Below, in pieces: positions 34,390-43,514 of a DNA stretch of 64,000 nt. Within the stretch, counting starts at the first letter, position 1. Each line of letters opens with the position of its first letter. The notes below the pieces were generated by a model, which ran no database searches, was not told where the DNA came from, and was given only the letters and a program-made list of their open reading frames with translations. The position numbers were made by a program, and so were the translations under genes. Origin of the DNA: Amycolatopsis coloradensis (GTDB taxonomy: Bacteria; Actinomycetota; Actinomycetes; Mycobacteriales; Pseudonocardiaceae); NCBI RefSeq assembly GCF_001953865.1, contig NZ_MQUQ01000005.1, forward strand, positions 321,401 to 385,400, in the 5' to 3' direction.

Positions 34390-37274
34390 TGACCTACCAA
34401 CTGTCACGTCTGCGGCTGGCGAGCGTCGGTGACCGGGCCGCACGATTCACCGACCTTACGCTCGATATGTCATCGTCCGAAATGGCTGGTCAGCAGGAAC
34501 CGATCGACTCGATTCTCTGGTTGCGCAACGGGGGTGGCAAATCAAGTCTGCTGTCCCTTTTCTTCGCTCTGCTTCTGCCCTTGCGAAGGGACTTCATGGG
34601 GAGGTCCGTCAAGCGCTATCTGGAGGACTACGTCGCTGCCGGCGACACCAGCCACACGGTCGCTGAGTGGGTGGCGCAGTCCGATGGCGGGTTGTTGCCA
34701 CCGCCGCGGCTCATCACTGGCGCGGTGTATGAATGGGTCGATCGGCGCAAGCCAGTCGACCCCGACCGGGACCGGGACAAGCTCAAGGGTTGGTATTACA
34801 CCTTCTTCGCGGTGCCAGGTGTACTCGATCTCGCCCACCTGCCCGTTCACGACGAAACGGACCGGATAAGGCCGATGTCCGATTTTGTCCGGTCGCTGCG
34901 TGAGATCGCGGCATCGCAACCACAACAGTTCCTGTTCTCGATCACTGACCAGCGCGGCCAATGGATGGAGACGCTCACCGCACGGAATCTCGACCCTGCG
35001 TTGTTCGGCTACCAGAAGCAAATGAACCACTCGGAAGGCGGGGTCGCCGAGCCGTTCAACTTCCCATCAACGGACAAATTCATCGACTTCTTGATCGACC
35101 TGACCGTCGACAGCGCGCAACCCGACCTCGTGGCGGCCAACCTTCGGAAGGTCATCGACGTCATCGGCCGCAAGCCGGATCTGCTTGTCGATCGCGATTT
35201 CTGCGCCGAGATGGCGGGCAAGCTCGATGTGCTGGCCGAAAGACACAGCCATGCTACGAACGCGGCCCTCGAAGCAGCCGAGGTGCGGCATGCAGCTGCT
35301 CGTCTCGCTGGCGCGTTCCGGAGCGCGGCGTCAGCTCAGGAGATTGACAAGGAGTGGTTCGCAGGGGAGGAGAAGCGCCTACGCGACGAAGCCCACGCGT
35401 TGGACCGCGAACGCAATCGTGTCAACGACACCGCGAACGAGCTGCTCAGGATCGCTGCCAAACATCGGCACGCCACCGCGGTGGCAGCACGTGCCGAGGC
35501 TACGACCGCGGCTGATAGCGCCAAAAACGAGAACTCGGCCTGGGAGGCCGTCGAGCCGCTAGCCGAGCTTATGGAAGCGGAACGTCAGGCAGAACACGTG
35601 CGCGTACAGATGGTTGCGGAGGAAAGGGAGACAGCGCCGCTGCGGGCAGGCCGGGATGACGCCGCTGCCACCCTGAAAGCCCGCTACCGGGAACTCGCTG
35701 ACGACGAGCGCGTCGCCGAGGGACTGGAGAAGGCGGTCGCTGAGGAGGCCAATTCGAACGCGGACAGCGAGTCAGATCGAGTGCAGAAGAACCGCGAACT
35801 CGCCACTGAAGCCAGGGTGCGTGCGGAGAGCTTACGTGGTCAGGTGATAGAGATCGGCGAAGAGGTCGAAGCCGCGGTGAACCGAGCCGATCTGCCGGAC
35901 GTCGATGCCGTTCCCGCAGTCGTCCTCGCCGAGTCGCGCGCGATTAAACGTGAAGCCAGCAAACAACTTGACGGAGTACGCAAGCGGCGGAACGAATGGC
36001 CGCCGCTGCGTAAGTTGTTGGGCGAACAGCGGAGAAAGTTGGCGGAAGATCGCGCTGTGAAAGCGGCCGAACGGGATCACCTGGCTGCGGACCACAAAAA
36101 GCTCGCCGTGAGTGTCGACGCGCTCGCAACCGACGTCAGGCTTGCTGAACTGATGCAGCTCGAAGAAGGCGGGCGGCTCGACCTGTGGGCTGAAGCCGCG
36201 GATCTACGCGCGACCTTAACACGTGCGGCTTCGACCGCTGAATCGGCCATTGTGGACACTCGTGTCGACGCGGCGGATGACGATCGCGCGCTGGACGGCT
36301 TGCGCGCTGACGATTTCCTACCTACTACTCGCGATGCACAACGTGCCGCCGAATTGCTCGTCGACAAAGGGGTGCCGGCACGTCCTGGGTGGGAGCTGTT
36401 GCGTGACCTCGTGCCCGAGTCTGAACGAGTGAGCGTGCTGACAAACGCTCATGTCGCGGAACTCGCCGCTGGTGTGGTCGTCGCTGATGTCGACGCCGCA
36501 GTCGCACGTGCCGCCGTGGCATCCCACGACTGGCGGACTGTTGCCCACGTGACGGTGTGCACCGCTACACAGATGCAGCAAGCCTTGAGTACGGCGGCAC
36601 CCGAATGGCTTGTGGTTCCCAGCGATCCGGCGCTGTTCGATTTGGCCGCCGCGGAGTCCGCGCGAGCGGAGCGAGAACTGCGGCGTCAGGAACAGGATCA
36701 GCGAATCGTCGCACTTCATGATCAGGCGAAGGCGGATCGGATACTTCTGGGGACGTTGGAGACCCTGCTGCGGGACTGCCCGGCCGGCCACCTGGACGCG
36801 CTGGAAAAGACCATTGAAGAATATGGCGAGGCGATCGAAGAGATCGAGACCGCGGATGGGGAACTTCGTGAACAGATCGAGGAACTCGATAGGCAGGACT
36901 CGGCGGACGCCGACACGGAAACGAGGCTAAACAGGAAACTCGCGTCACTGGAGGGGAAGATCGAACGTCTGGACACCCTCGATGGCAGGGTGTCCGAACT
37001 GCCGGAGCTTCGGCGAGAGATTGAGCGTCTCGACAAGGACGTAAAGGCATACAACGGTTTTGCCGAGGGCGCCGCAGCTCGCGCGAAGGACTATCAAGAT
37101 GCCGAACGAGCTGCTCGTGACAGCGTTGTAGAGCACAAGGCCAACAGAGAACGGTATGAGCGGGATGGCAGCGCGATCTCACTCCTCGACGTCGACCGTG
37201 ACGCTGTTGTCACTGGAGTCGGCGAACCTCTTTCGGTGCTGCAGAGCCGATTCGTTGAGCTCAACTCGCAGTGA
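34389..37274 (+). CDS. Jet3 SMC-like ATPase, N-terminal part (JetC-like), ends at in-frame TGA
   Basis: 961 residues. The N-terminal head carries WLRNGGGKSSLLSLFF (about residues 44-59), a Walker A lacking the usual first Gly (Leu instead); Q-loop-like and beta-rich parts follow to about residue 290, then long coiled coils with an internal hinge-like globular part about 560-740. The frame ends at TGA 37272-37274 in mid coiled coil (RFVELNSQ, stop). The same reading frame stays open beyond it (ATVAAQSVLAERLNAH and on) through the C-terminal head to 38804, so one protein of about 1471 residues was evidently the ancestral product. The head cannot be complete without the downstream half. Confidence 0.75.
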   Translation: MTYQLSRLRLASVGDRAARFTDLTLDMSSSEMAGQQEPIDSILWLRNGGGKSSLLSLFFALLLPLRRDFMGRSVKRYLEDYVAAGDTSHTVAEWVAQSDGGLLPPPRLITGAVYEWVDRRKPVDPDRDRDKLKGWYYTFFAVPGVLDLAHLPVHDETDRIRPMSDFVRSLREIAASQPQQFLFSITDQRGQWMETLTARNLDPALFGYQKQMNHSEGGVAEPFNFPSTDKFIDFLIDLTVDSAQPDLVAANLRKVIDVIGRKPDLLVDRDFCAEMAGKLDVLAERHSHATNAALEAAEVRHAAARLAGAFRSAASAQEIDKEWFAGEEKRLRDEAHALDRERNRVNDTANELLRIAAKHRHATAVAARAEATTAADSAKNENSAWEAVEPLAELMEAERQAEHVRVQMVAEERETAPLRAGRDDAAATLKARYRELADDERVAEGLEKAVAEEANSNADSESDRVQKNRELATEARVRAESLRGQVIEIGEEVEAAVNRADLPDVDAVPAVVLAESRAIKREASKQLDGVRKRRNEWPPLRKLLGEQRRKLAEDRAVKAAERDHLAADHKKLAVSVDALATDVRLAELMQLEEGGRLDLWAEAADLRATLTRAASTAESAIVDTRVDAADDDRALDGLRADDFLPTTRDAQRAAELLVDKGVPARPGWELLRDLVPESERVSVLTNAHVAELAAGVVVADVDAAVARAAVASHDWRTVAHVTVCTATQMQQALSTAAPEWLVVPSDPALFDLAAAESARAERELRRQEQDQRIVALHDQAKADRILLGTLETLLRDCPAGHLDALEKTIEEYGEAIEEIETADGELREQIEELDRQDSADADTETRLNRKLASLEGKIERLDTLDGRVSELPELRREIERLDKDVKAYNGFAEGAAARAKDYQDAERAARDSVVEHKANRERYERDGSAISLLDVDRDAVVTGVGEPLSVLQSRFVELNSQ

Positions 37275-37295
37275 GCGACAGTCGCTGCGCAGTCC

Positions 37296-38804
37296 GTGTT
37301 AGCCGAACGGCTCAATGCTCACATCGAGCGCGGCAAACGAGCCGAACGAACACTCGCGACCTGTACGGAGCCCATCCGCGAGCGGGCAGCTGTACTGCTC
37401 GGCACAGGCGATGGGCAGGACTCGGAACGCCGTGCGGCGGCACGAGGACGTTCCCGAGACGAGGCCGACAAGGCCCTGACGAAACTGAATAGTGCCGAGT
37501 CCGAGCTTGAACACGCAGAGGAGGAAGTCAAGCGTCGGACGCCGCGTGACCGGTTGCGGCACGCACAGCTCGAAGTCGAACCCGCTACCGAGGCCGAAGC
37601 CCGTGAACTGGCTGAAACGGAGTCCATGCGGGCTACCGAGATGAGTGGCCGAGTCACCAACCTCCATCGAGAGGCAGACGAGGCCGGCAACTCCGCGACA
37701 GCTGCGAACACGGCCGCCCAGGTGTTCGGCCAGCAAGCCAGCCGGCTCGGCGATGCCACTGCTCCCACAGCTGTGCCGGATGGAGTGGCGGCGTACAGCG
37801 GTGACGATGCCGAGGCCGCATTGAAAGCTGTACTCGAACGTTTGAATTCGGCTACCGCCATCGCCTCGTCGGCTACGCACCGTGCGGAGAAGGCAATCGG
37901 TGATGTGCGGCGACTGGCGTCAGAGAACCGGTTCGCCGGTATTCCAGACGCGATCAGAGACCGGTACACCGGGGACGACCCCGAGGTCTTGGCTGAGCGG
38001 GCCGCCGCTCGTGCCGCCGAGATGCGGGTACGCCGCACAACCATCGAGGGGCAGCTCGCCGACATCGGGCGCGACCAGCGACTCGTGGTGGTGGAAATCG
38101 CCGCGCTGGTGCGTGACGTGCTCGCGAATCTTGACTCCGCACACCGGCACTCGAAGCTGCCAGGAACCCTGGGCGGGTGGGGTAACGAACACTTCCTGCG
38201 GATCAGGTTCGCCCGTCCCAGCGGCGACGAGGATCTGCACGCCCGGATCGACGCCGTCGTCGACCGAATCGTGACAGAGAAGTCGAAGCCCGAAGGCCTT
38301 GCCCTGCTCAAGCGATGTGTGCACGAGGCAGTGGCACCGCGCGGATTCACGGTCAAGGTGCTCAAGCCGAACAGCGACCTGGCGGTCGAGCCGGTCGACG
38401 TGACTCATCTCGGCAAGTTCTCCGGTGGCGAAAAGCTCACGGTATGCGTCGCGCTGTACTGCACCCTCGCTCGGCTGCGCGCGGTCAACCGCGGTCGGGG
38501 CAGGGATGCGCTCGGTGGCACGCTCGTGCTGGACAACCCGTTGGGCACGGCCAGCCACGTGGCCCTGCTGCGGTTGCAGCGGGACGTGGCAGCCGCGCAT
38601 GGCGTGCAGCTCGTCTACACAACCGGCGTAGAAGATCTTGGCGCCGTCGGGCAGTTTCCGAACGTGCTGCGGATGCGTAACGCGCCAGGATCGCTCAGGA
38701 CGCGAAGGTACGTTGTTCTGGAGGAGCGCTTCGGCTCAGCCGTCGAGGGCATCACAAGTGCTCGTGTGTCGAGTGACGAGCCGACGAACGGGGTTGCGTC
38801 GTGA
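37296..38804 (+). CDS. Jet3 SMC-like ATPase, C-terminal part
   Basis: 502 residues from the first in-frame GTG after the TGA at 37272, without a clear ribosome site; the frame is identical to that of the N-terminal part. It continues the coiled coil (about 1-230) and ends in the ATPase head: ABC signature KFSGGEK near residue 370 and Walker B GTLVLDNPLGTAS near 410, where the residue after Asp is Asn rather than the usual Glu. Made by reinitiation it could assemble with the N-terminal half in trans; otherwise Jet3 is a decayed system. The stop overlaps jetD3 as GTGA. Confidence 0.7.
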   Translation: MLAERLNAHIERGKRAERTLATCTEPIRERAAVLLGTGDGQDSERRAAARGRSRDEADKALTKLNSAESELEHAEEEVKRRTPRDRLRHAQLEVEPATEAEARELAETESMRATEMSGRVTNLHREADEAGNSATAANTAAQVFGQQASRLGDATAPTAVPDGVAAYSGDDAEAALKAVLERLNSATAIASSATHRAEKAIGDVRRLASENRFAGIPDAIRDRYTGDDPEVLAERAAARAAEMRVRRTTIEGQLADIGRDQRLVVVEIAALVRDVLANLDSAHRHSKLPGTLGGWGNEHFLRIRFARPSGDEDLHARIDAVVDRIVTEKSKPEGLALLKRCVHEAVAPRGFTVKVLKPNSDLAVEPVDVTHLGKFSGGEKLTVCVALYCTLARLRAVNRGRGRDALGGTLVLDNPLGTASHVALLRLQRDVAAAHGVQLVYTTGVEDLGAVGQFPNVLRMRNAPGSLRTRRYVVLEERFGSAVEGITSARVSSDEPTNGVAS

Positions 38805-39856
38805 AGCTGACCGCCTTGGCTCAGCATCTTGCCGATACGGTTGCGGTAGCGCCAAAGCAAAAGATCGAAGTCGAGACGTTGTACGTCGCCTCGGTCTCGT
38901 TCGACCGCAGTTTGGCGACTACACCGACCGCACGTGGCGAGATCCGTGCGGCGTTGGACGAGTTGGTTACGGCCGGGCTGGTGCTGTTCCCAAGCGCGGC
39001 ACGATACTTCGACACCCGCGATACTCCGCCGTTGCCAATGTGGGTCCGTCGCCCGCCGCGCGAGCGCGTCGATCGCCAGACGAGATCACCGCGAGTGTGG
39101 CCGACTGCGCTCGAGGCGGCCGGCCGGATCGCAAGCCGATCAGACGAGCTCAGCTTGCTTGACAGAGTAGCCACTTTTCTTCGCGACGGCGGCGCGACGA
39201 GGCCTTCTGTGCCGACGCGCGAGAGATCGCTGGAACTGTTCGGTGACGAGAAACGGCTTGATGGGCTCGCTGCGACCAGACTGTTCACCTCCGGGGCGCT
39301 TACGCTAAATCTATTGCGCTGTCACTCTGTACCGATCCCTTTTGTCTCACAATGGGTTCCAGGGGTCAATGACCCTCTGGGCGCGGCATTGCTTATCGCC
39401 GAGAACCATCACACTTATACGTCACTTCTTGAAGTCACGCGGCATAATGCGGCCGTTGGCGGTTCGGGGCGGCATGTGGGATATGGAACAGGAAACCAGT
39501 TTCCATCGGCTGTGTTGTCGGTTCCGCTGTTGTCTCCACAGCCTGACAGGATCGTGTACTTCGGCGACGTTGATCTGAAAGGGTTGCAGATACCGGCAAC
39601 AGCGAGCACGGCCGCGACACGGGCTGGTCTTCCGGCCATCGTTCCGGCATTTCCGCTATACGAGCTTCTTTTCGAGGTGGGGCAGGAGCTGCCGGCCGCA
39701 CGAGTATCGGCGGACGCCGGGGCAGAAGCGGCCGCGTGGTTGGGTGTGCTCGCTGAACAAGCGTGCGACCTTCTGGTCGGAGGCGCACGTCTTCCCCAGG
39801 AAGCGGTTGGATACGAACTCTTGATGCGCCGCGGCGAAGCATTGGACCGAGTGTGA
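38801..39856 (+). CDS. Jet3 TOPRIM-type nuclease subunit (JetD-like)
   Basis: 351 residues from a GTG overlapping the preceding stop by four bases. The N-terminus is winged-helix-like (EIRAALDELVTAGLVLFP). The C-terminal half is TOPRIM-like: an acidic turn LLIAENHHTYTSLLE (Glu near residue 199) and YFGDVDLKGLQIPA (paired Asp near 255/257). This is the JetD arrangement (DUF2220/DUF2399-type), the predicted DNA-cleaving component. Distinct in sequence from JetD2. It appears intact although the SMC gene before it is interrupted. Confidence 0.72.
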   Translation: MKLTALAQHLADTVAVAPKQKIEVETLYVASVSFDRSLATTPTARGEIRAALDELVTAGLVLFPSAARYFDTRDTPPLPMWVRRPPRERVDRQTRSPRVWPTALEAAGRIASRSDELSLLDRVATFLRDGGATRPSVPTRERSLELFGDEKRLDGLAATRLFTSGALTLNLLRCHSVPIPFVSQWVPGVNDPLGAALLIAENHHTYTSLLEVTRHNAAVGGSGRHVGYGTGNQFPSAVLSVPLLSPQPDRIVYFGDVDLKGLQIPATASTAATRAGLPAIVPAFPLYELLFEVGQELPAARVSADAGAEAAAWLGVLAEQACDLLVGGARLPQEAVGYELLMRRGEALDRV

Positions 39857-40281
39857 ACGCAGTAGCGCTGGGCGACGAGAACGGGCAGGTCACCACTTCG
39901 ATGGTCGTGGGCCTGGTGAGGTGGGCTTGGGACCGGTCGCGGGCGCCTTGACCGGCGGGCATACCAGGCGAAGTGTCACTATCCGTAACTGGTCGCCGCA
40001 TTGTTGATTGACAAGCGATACGCCTGGGCGAGTCCGTAGGTCGCCGTGATCGCGGTCATGAGATCAGGGACCTAACCAGCAGCTGCTGCCACCAGGGCTG
40101 ATCGGCAGTACAGGTTACGGTGCGGACACTGCCTGCAGTGAGCTGAAACATCTGATCCTTAGGTCCGATGACTAGCCATGATGAACGGATGTCAGGCGGC
40201 CCCGGCACGCCGACCTGGGCAGCCCTGGGCGCCGTGCCAGGATGGAGGGCCGACAGTGCCGAACCTGATGAGAGTCGATGA
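39857..40281. other. Intergenic region between Jet3 and the hsd operon
   Basis: 425 bases. A 32-codon frame (GTG at 39853, stop 39949-39951) overlaps the jetD3 stop as GTGA, but it is too short and unlike any family to call. The rest has no gene on either strand; the hsdM promoter should lie here. Confidence 0.4.
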
Positions 40282-42285
40282 ATGACTGAGCCAAGCCACA
40301 CAATCAAGAACCACGCGGCGTTCATCTGGTCGGTGGCAGAAAAGCTACGCGGGGTGTATAAGCAGTCCGAGTACGGCAAGGTCATCCTGCCGTTGACCGT
40401 CCTTCGGCGGCTGGACTGTGTCCTCGAGCCGAACAAGGCGAAGGTCCTCGCCGTGTATGAGCAGTTCGGTGACCGGCCAGACTTTCTCCGCTCTGCGGCC
40501 GAGGTGCCGTTCTACAACACCTCGAAGCTCACCCTGACCCGGCTGCTTGACACCCCTGACGACCTCGCCGACCAGCTGAAGGTCTACCTAGCAGCGTTCT
40601 CCGAGGACGCGCGGGATGTGCTGGAGAAGTTCGAGTTCGACAAGCAGATCACCAAGCTCGGCCGGTCGAACCTGCTGTACCTGGTGGTGTCGCTGTTCTG
40701 CGAGATCGACCTGCACCCGGACACGGTGTCCAACATCGAGATGGGCTACTTGTACGAAGAGCTGATCCGCAAGTTCTCCGAGCTGTCCAATGAGACCGCG
40801 GGTGAGCACTTCACCCCGCGCGAGGTCATCCGCCTCATGGTGGACCTGTTGCTCACCGACGACCCGGATCTGGCCAAGCCAGGCATCATGAAGAGCATGC
40901 TCGACCCGGCCTGCGGCACCGGCGGCATGCTGTACACCGCCGAGCATCGGTTGCGTGAGCTGAACCCGCATGCCACCCTCCGCCTCTCCGGCCAGGAGTT
41001 GAACGAGGAGACCTACGCGATCTCCCGATCGGACTTCATGGTGAAGGGCGAGGACGCCGAGATCGCGTTCGGCAACTCATTCACCCAGGACGGGTTCGAA
41101 GACGAGCAGTTCGACTATCTGCTGGCCAACCCGCCGTTCGGCGTCGAGTGGAAGATGGTCGCCGACAAGATCAAGCAGGAACACGCCGATAAGGGTTTCG
41201 ATGGCCGCTTCGGCGCCGGCTTGCCGCGTATCAGCGATGGTTCCTTCCTGTTTCTACAGCACATGATCTCGAAGATGCGCCGCCCGAACCGGGGCGGCGG
41301 CCGCCTCGCGATCGTCTTCAACGGTTCCCCTCTCTTCAGTGGTGCTGCGGGCACTGGCGAGTCGGAGATCCGCCGTTGGATCATCGAGAACGACTGGTTG
41401 GAGGCGGTGGTCGCGCTTCCCGATCAGCTCTTCTACAACACAGGCATCTCCACCTATCTCTGGATCGTCACCAACCGCAAGTCGAAGCAGCGTCAGGGCA
41501 AGGTCCAGCTCATCGACGCCCGCGACTACTTCGTCAAAATGCGCAAGAGTCTGGGCAACAAACGCAAGGAAATGTCGCCGGAGCAAATCAACGAGATCGT
41601 CCGCCTGCACCACGACTTCACCAAAGGCGACAAGGTCAAGATCTTCTCCAATGAGTCGTTCGGCTTCCTGCGTATCACGGTCGAGCGCCCGCTGCGTCTG
41701 CGATGGGAGGTGACCGAGGAAACCCGCGCCAAGTTTGCGGTGGACAAGAAGGTCGCCAAACTCTCGGCCGAGGTCCGTGAGGCGCTGCTGACTGGCTTGG
41801 ATCGCTGGGGCGACGAGGTCATCACCGACAAACCTGTGGTCCGCAAGAAGGTCATTGAACTGATGGCCGGCGCTGGCCAGCGAGGCAAGGCCCTCCAAGA
41901 CACCCTTCTGGATGTGCTCTCTGTTCGCGACCCTGATGCCCCGCCAGTACTGGACGATAAGGGCGCCCAGGTTCCAGACCCCGACCTCCGTGACTCCGAG
42001 AACGTCCCTTTGCCTGAAATTCCAGTCACCTTCGAAGCTGACGTCAAGGCGCGACTGGCCACTGTGGAGTACAAAACAGCGGTCAACGACTACCTGACCG
42101 CCGAGGTCCTCCCGTACGTCCCCGACGCCTGGATCGACCACGACAAAACCAAGATCGGCTACGAAGTTCCGTTGACCAGGCACTTCTACAAGTACGTGCC
42201 CCCGCGGCCACTCGCTGAGATTGACGCTGAGATCAAGCAGCTGGAAAAAGAAATCCAGGATCTCTTGATCGAGGTGACTGAATGA
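40282..42285 (+). CDS. hsdM: Type I restriction-modification DNA methyltransferase subunit HsdM
   Basis: 667 residues. N-terminal HsdM_N helical bundle (about 8-150, FIWSVAEKLRGVYKQSEYGKV), then the N6-adenine methyltransferase fold: SAM motif LDPACGTGGML near residue 210 and catalytic NPPFG near 282. The C-terminal third extends past the catalytic domain and may carry the HsdS-binding helices. Longer than the roughly 500-residue minimum but within the family range. First gene of a tightly overlapping hsdM-hsdS-hsdR operon. Confidence 0.95.
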   Translation: MTEPSHTIKNHAAFIWSVAEKLRGVYKQSEYGKVILPLTVLRRLDCVLEPNKAKVLAVYEQFGDRPDFLRSAAEVPFYNTSKLTLTRLLDTPDDLADQLKVYLAAFSEDARDVLEKFEFDKQITKLGRSNLLYLVVSLFCEIDLHPDTVSNIEMGYLYEELIRKFSELSNETAGEHFTPREVIRLMVDLLLTDDPDLAKPGIMKSMLDPACGTGGMLYTAEHRLRELNPHATLRLSGQELNEETYAISRSDFMVKGEDAEIAFGNSFTQDGFEDEQFDYLLANPPFGVEWKMVADKIKQEHADKGFDGRFGAGLPRISDGSFLFLQHMISKMRRPNRGGGRLAIVFNGSPLFSGAAGTGESEIRRWIIENDWLEAVVALPDQLFYNTGISTYLWIVTNRKSKQRQGKVQLIDARDYFVKMRKSLGNKRKEMSPEQINEIVRLHHDFTKGDKVKIFSNESFGFLRITVERPLRLRWEVTEETRAKFAVDKKVAKLSAEVREALLTGLDRWGDEVITDKPVVRKKVIELMAGAGQRGKALQDTLLDVLSVRDPDAPPVLDDKGAQVPDPDLRDSENVPLPEIPVTFEADVKARLATVEYKTAVNDYLTAEVLPYVPDAWIDHDKTKIGYEVPLTRHFYKYVPPRPLAEIDAEIKQLEKEIQDLLIEVTE

Positions 42286-43514
42286 GTTGGGAAAGAATCC
42301 CGCTTCGACACGCGACTGTTGTGTTAAATCGTGGCACAGCGCCTGATTACTGCGAAGACGGTCCGGTTCGGATGATAAGTCAGGCCGCGAATCAAGGTGC
42401 GGGAATCGACTGGAATCGTACCAGGTTCCATGCTTACGACGGAGATCCGCGTAGGCTGAAGGGATTTCTGCAACCGGGCGATTCGTTCGTCAACTCTACT
42501 GGGACGGGCACACTTGGCCGTGTCGGCTGGTTCTCGTCTGGCCCGGACTCGCGTCCCTGCGTAGCAGATGGCCATGTCACCTTGGTTCGCTTCGATCCGA
42601 AACATGTACACGATCGCTTTGGATACTTTTTTCTCAAAAGTGACTCATTTCAAAACTTTATGTTTGAAACGTTGGTCTTCGGATCAACTAATCAAATCGA
42701 GCTTAGCCGGGAACGAATGCTTGGTGTTCCTATTTGCGTTCCTGGCGTGGCTGACCAACGAGCGATTGTGGACTTCCTTGATGTTGAGACCGCCCGTATC
42801 GACGCTCTGGTCGCCAAGAAGTACCAGTTGATTCGGGTTCTGGCCGAGTGGGAACAGTCGGAGATGCTCGAAATTGCAGGGGATTGGCGCAGGTGTGACA
42901 CTGTAAGTCTCCGACAGTTCGGCACTTCAGTACTTACGGGGCCGTTTGGAACACAGCTTGCAGCTTCTGAATACATCTCAGGTGGGGTGCCGGTTATTAA
43001 TCCGACGCATATCAAGCGTGGGAAGATCACTCCCGAGGAGATCGTGTCGGTTGCAGCTTCTGCGGCCGCGCGGCTCAGTCGGCACAGGTTGAGTGCAGGC
43101 GATCTTGTAATGGGGCGAAAAGGTGATGTTGGTCGCACCGCTATCGTTGATGCGCGCGCCGACGGTTGGCTTTGTGGGAGTGATTCAATTGCCATTCGGC
43201 CATCGCCGGAGCGGCTGATTCCGGCTTATCTAGCGATGGTGATGAGTATTGATATTTATCGTCAACAACTTATGGCGAAGTCGACCGGTGCGACGCTGGC
43301 GAACGTCAACGAGTCAACCTTGAAGGATCTTCGGGTACCCCACAGAAGCGTCGTTTCACAGGAAGAATGCGTGCGCATGGCTGAACATGTTAATGAATGT
43401 TATGAACGACTTGTTAGTGCCCTCGAGCAGCAAATCTCCTTGCTTCGGGAACACAGGCAAGCTTTGATTACGGCGGCCGTTACAGGGGAGATGAAGGTAC
43501 CGGGGGTGTCTTGA
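42282..43514 (+). CDS. hsdS: Type I RM specificity subunit HsdS
   Basis: 410 residues, starting in an ATGA overlap with hsdM. Two target-recognition domains, each closed by a conserved helix: PGVADQRAIVDFLDVETARIDAL (central spacer, about 155-185) and a C-terminal EHVNECYERLVSALEQQISLLREH. The recognition sequence is bipartite but not predictable by eye. Base composition is distinctly AT-richer than neighbours, as is common for exchanged specificity subunits. Confidence 0.93.
   Translation: MSWERIPLRHATVVLNRGTAPDYCEDGPVRMISQAANQGAGIDWNRTRFHAYDGDPRRLKGFLQPGDSFVNSTGTGTLGRVGWFSSGPDSRPCVADGHVTLVRFDPKHVHDRFGYFFLKSDSFQNFMFETLVFGSTNQIELSRERMLGVPICVPGVADQRAIVDFLDVETARIDALVAKKYQLIRVLAEWEQSEMLEIAGDWRRCDTVSLRQFGTSVLTGPFGTQLAASEYISGGVPVINPTHIKRGKITPEEIVSVAASAAARLSRHRLSAGDLVMGRKGDVGRTAIVDARADGWLCGSDSIAIRPSPERLIPAYLAMVMSIDIYRQQLMAKSTGATLANVNESTLKDLRVPHRSVVSQEECVRMAEHVNECYERLVSALEQQISLLREHRQALITAAVTGEMKVPGVS

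Noticed and set aside
30576-38804. Possible UGA recoding (three in-frame TGA codons)
   Set aside because: Trp is normally encoded by TGG throughout the same genes, TGA is used as a true stop at many gene ends here, and no special downstream structure was seen; nonsense mutation is simpler.
39853-39951. 32-codon frame overlapping the jetD3 stop (GTGA)
   Set aside because: Too short and unlike any known family; the overlap alone is weak evidence in this GC-rich sequence.
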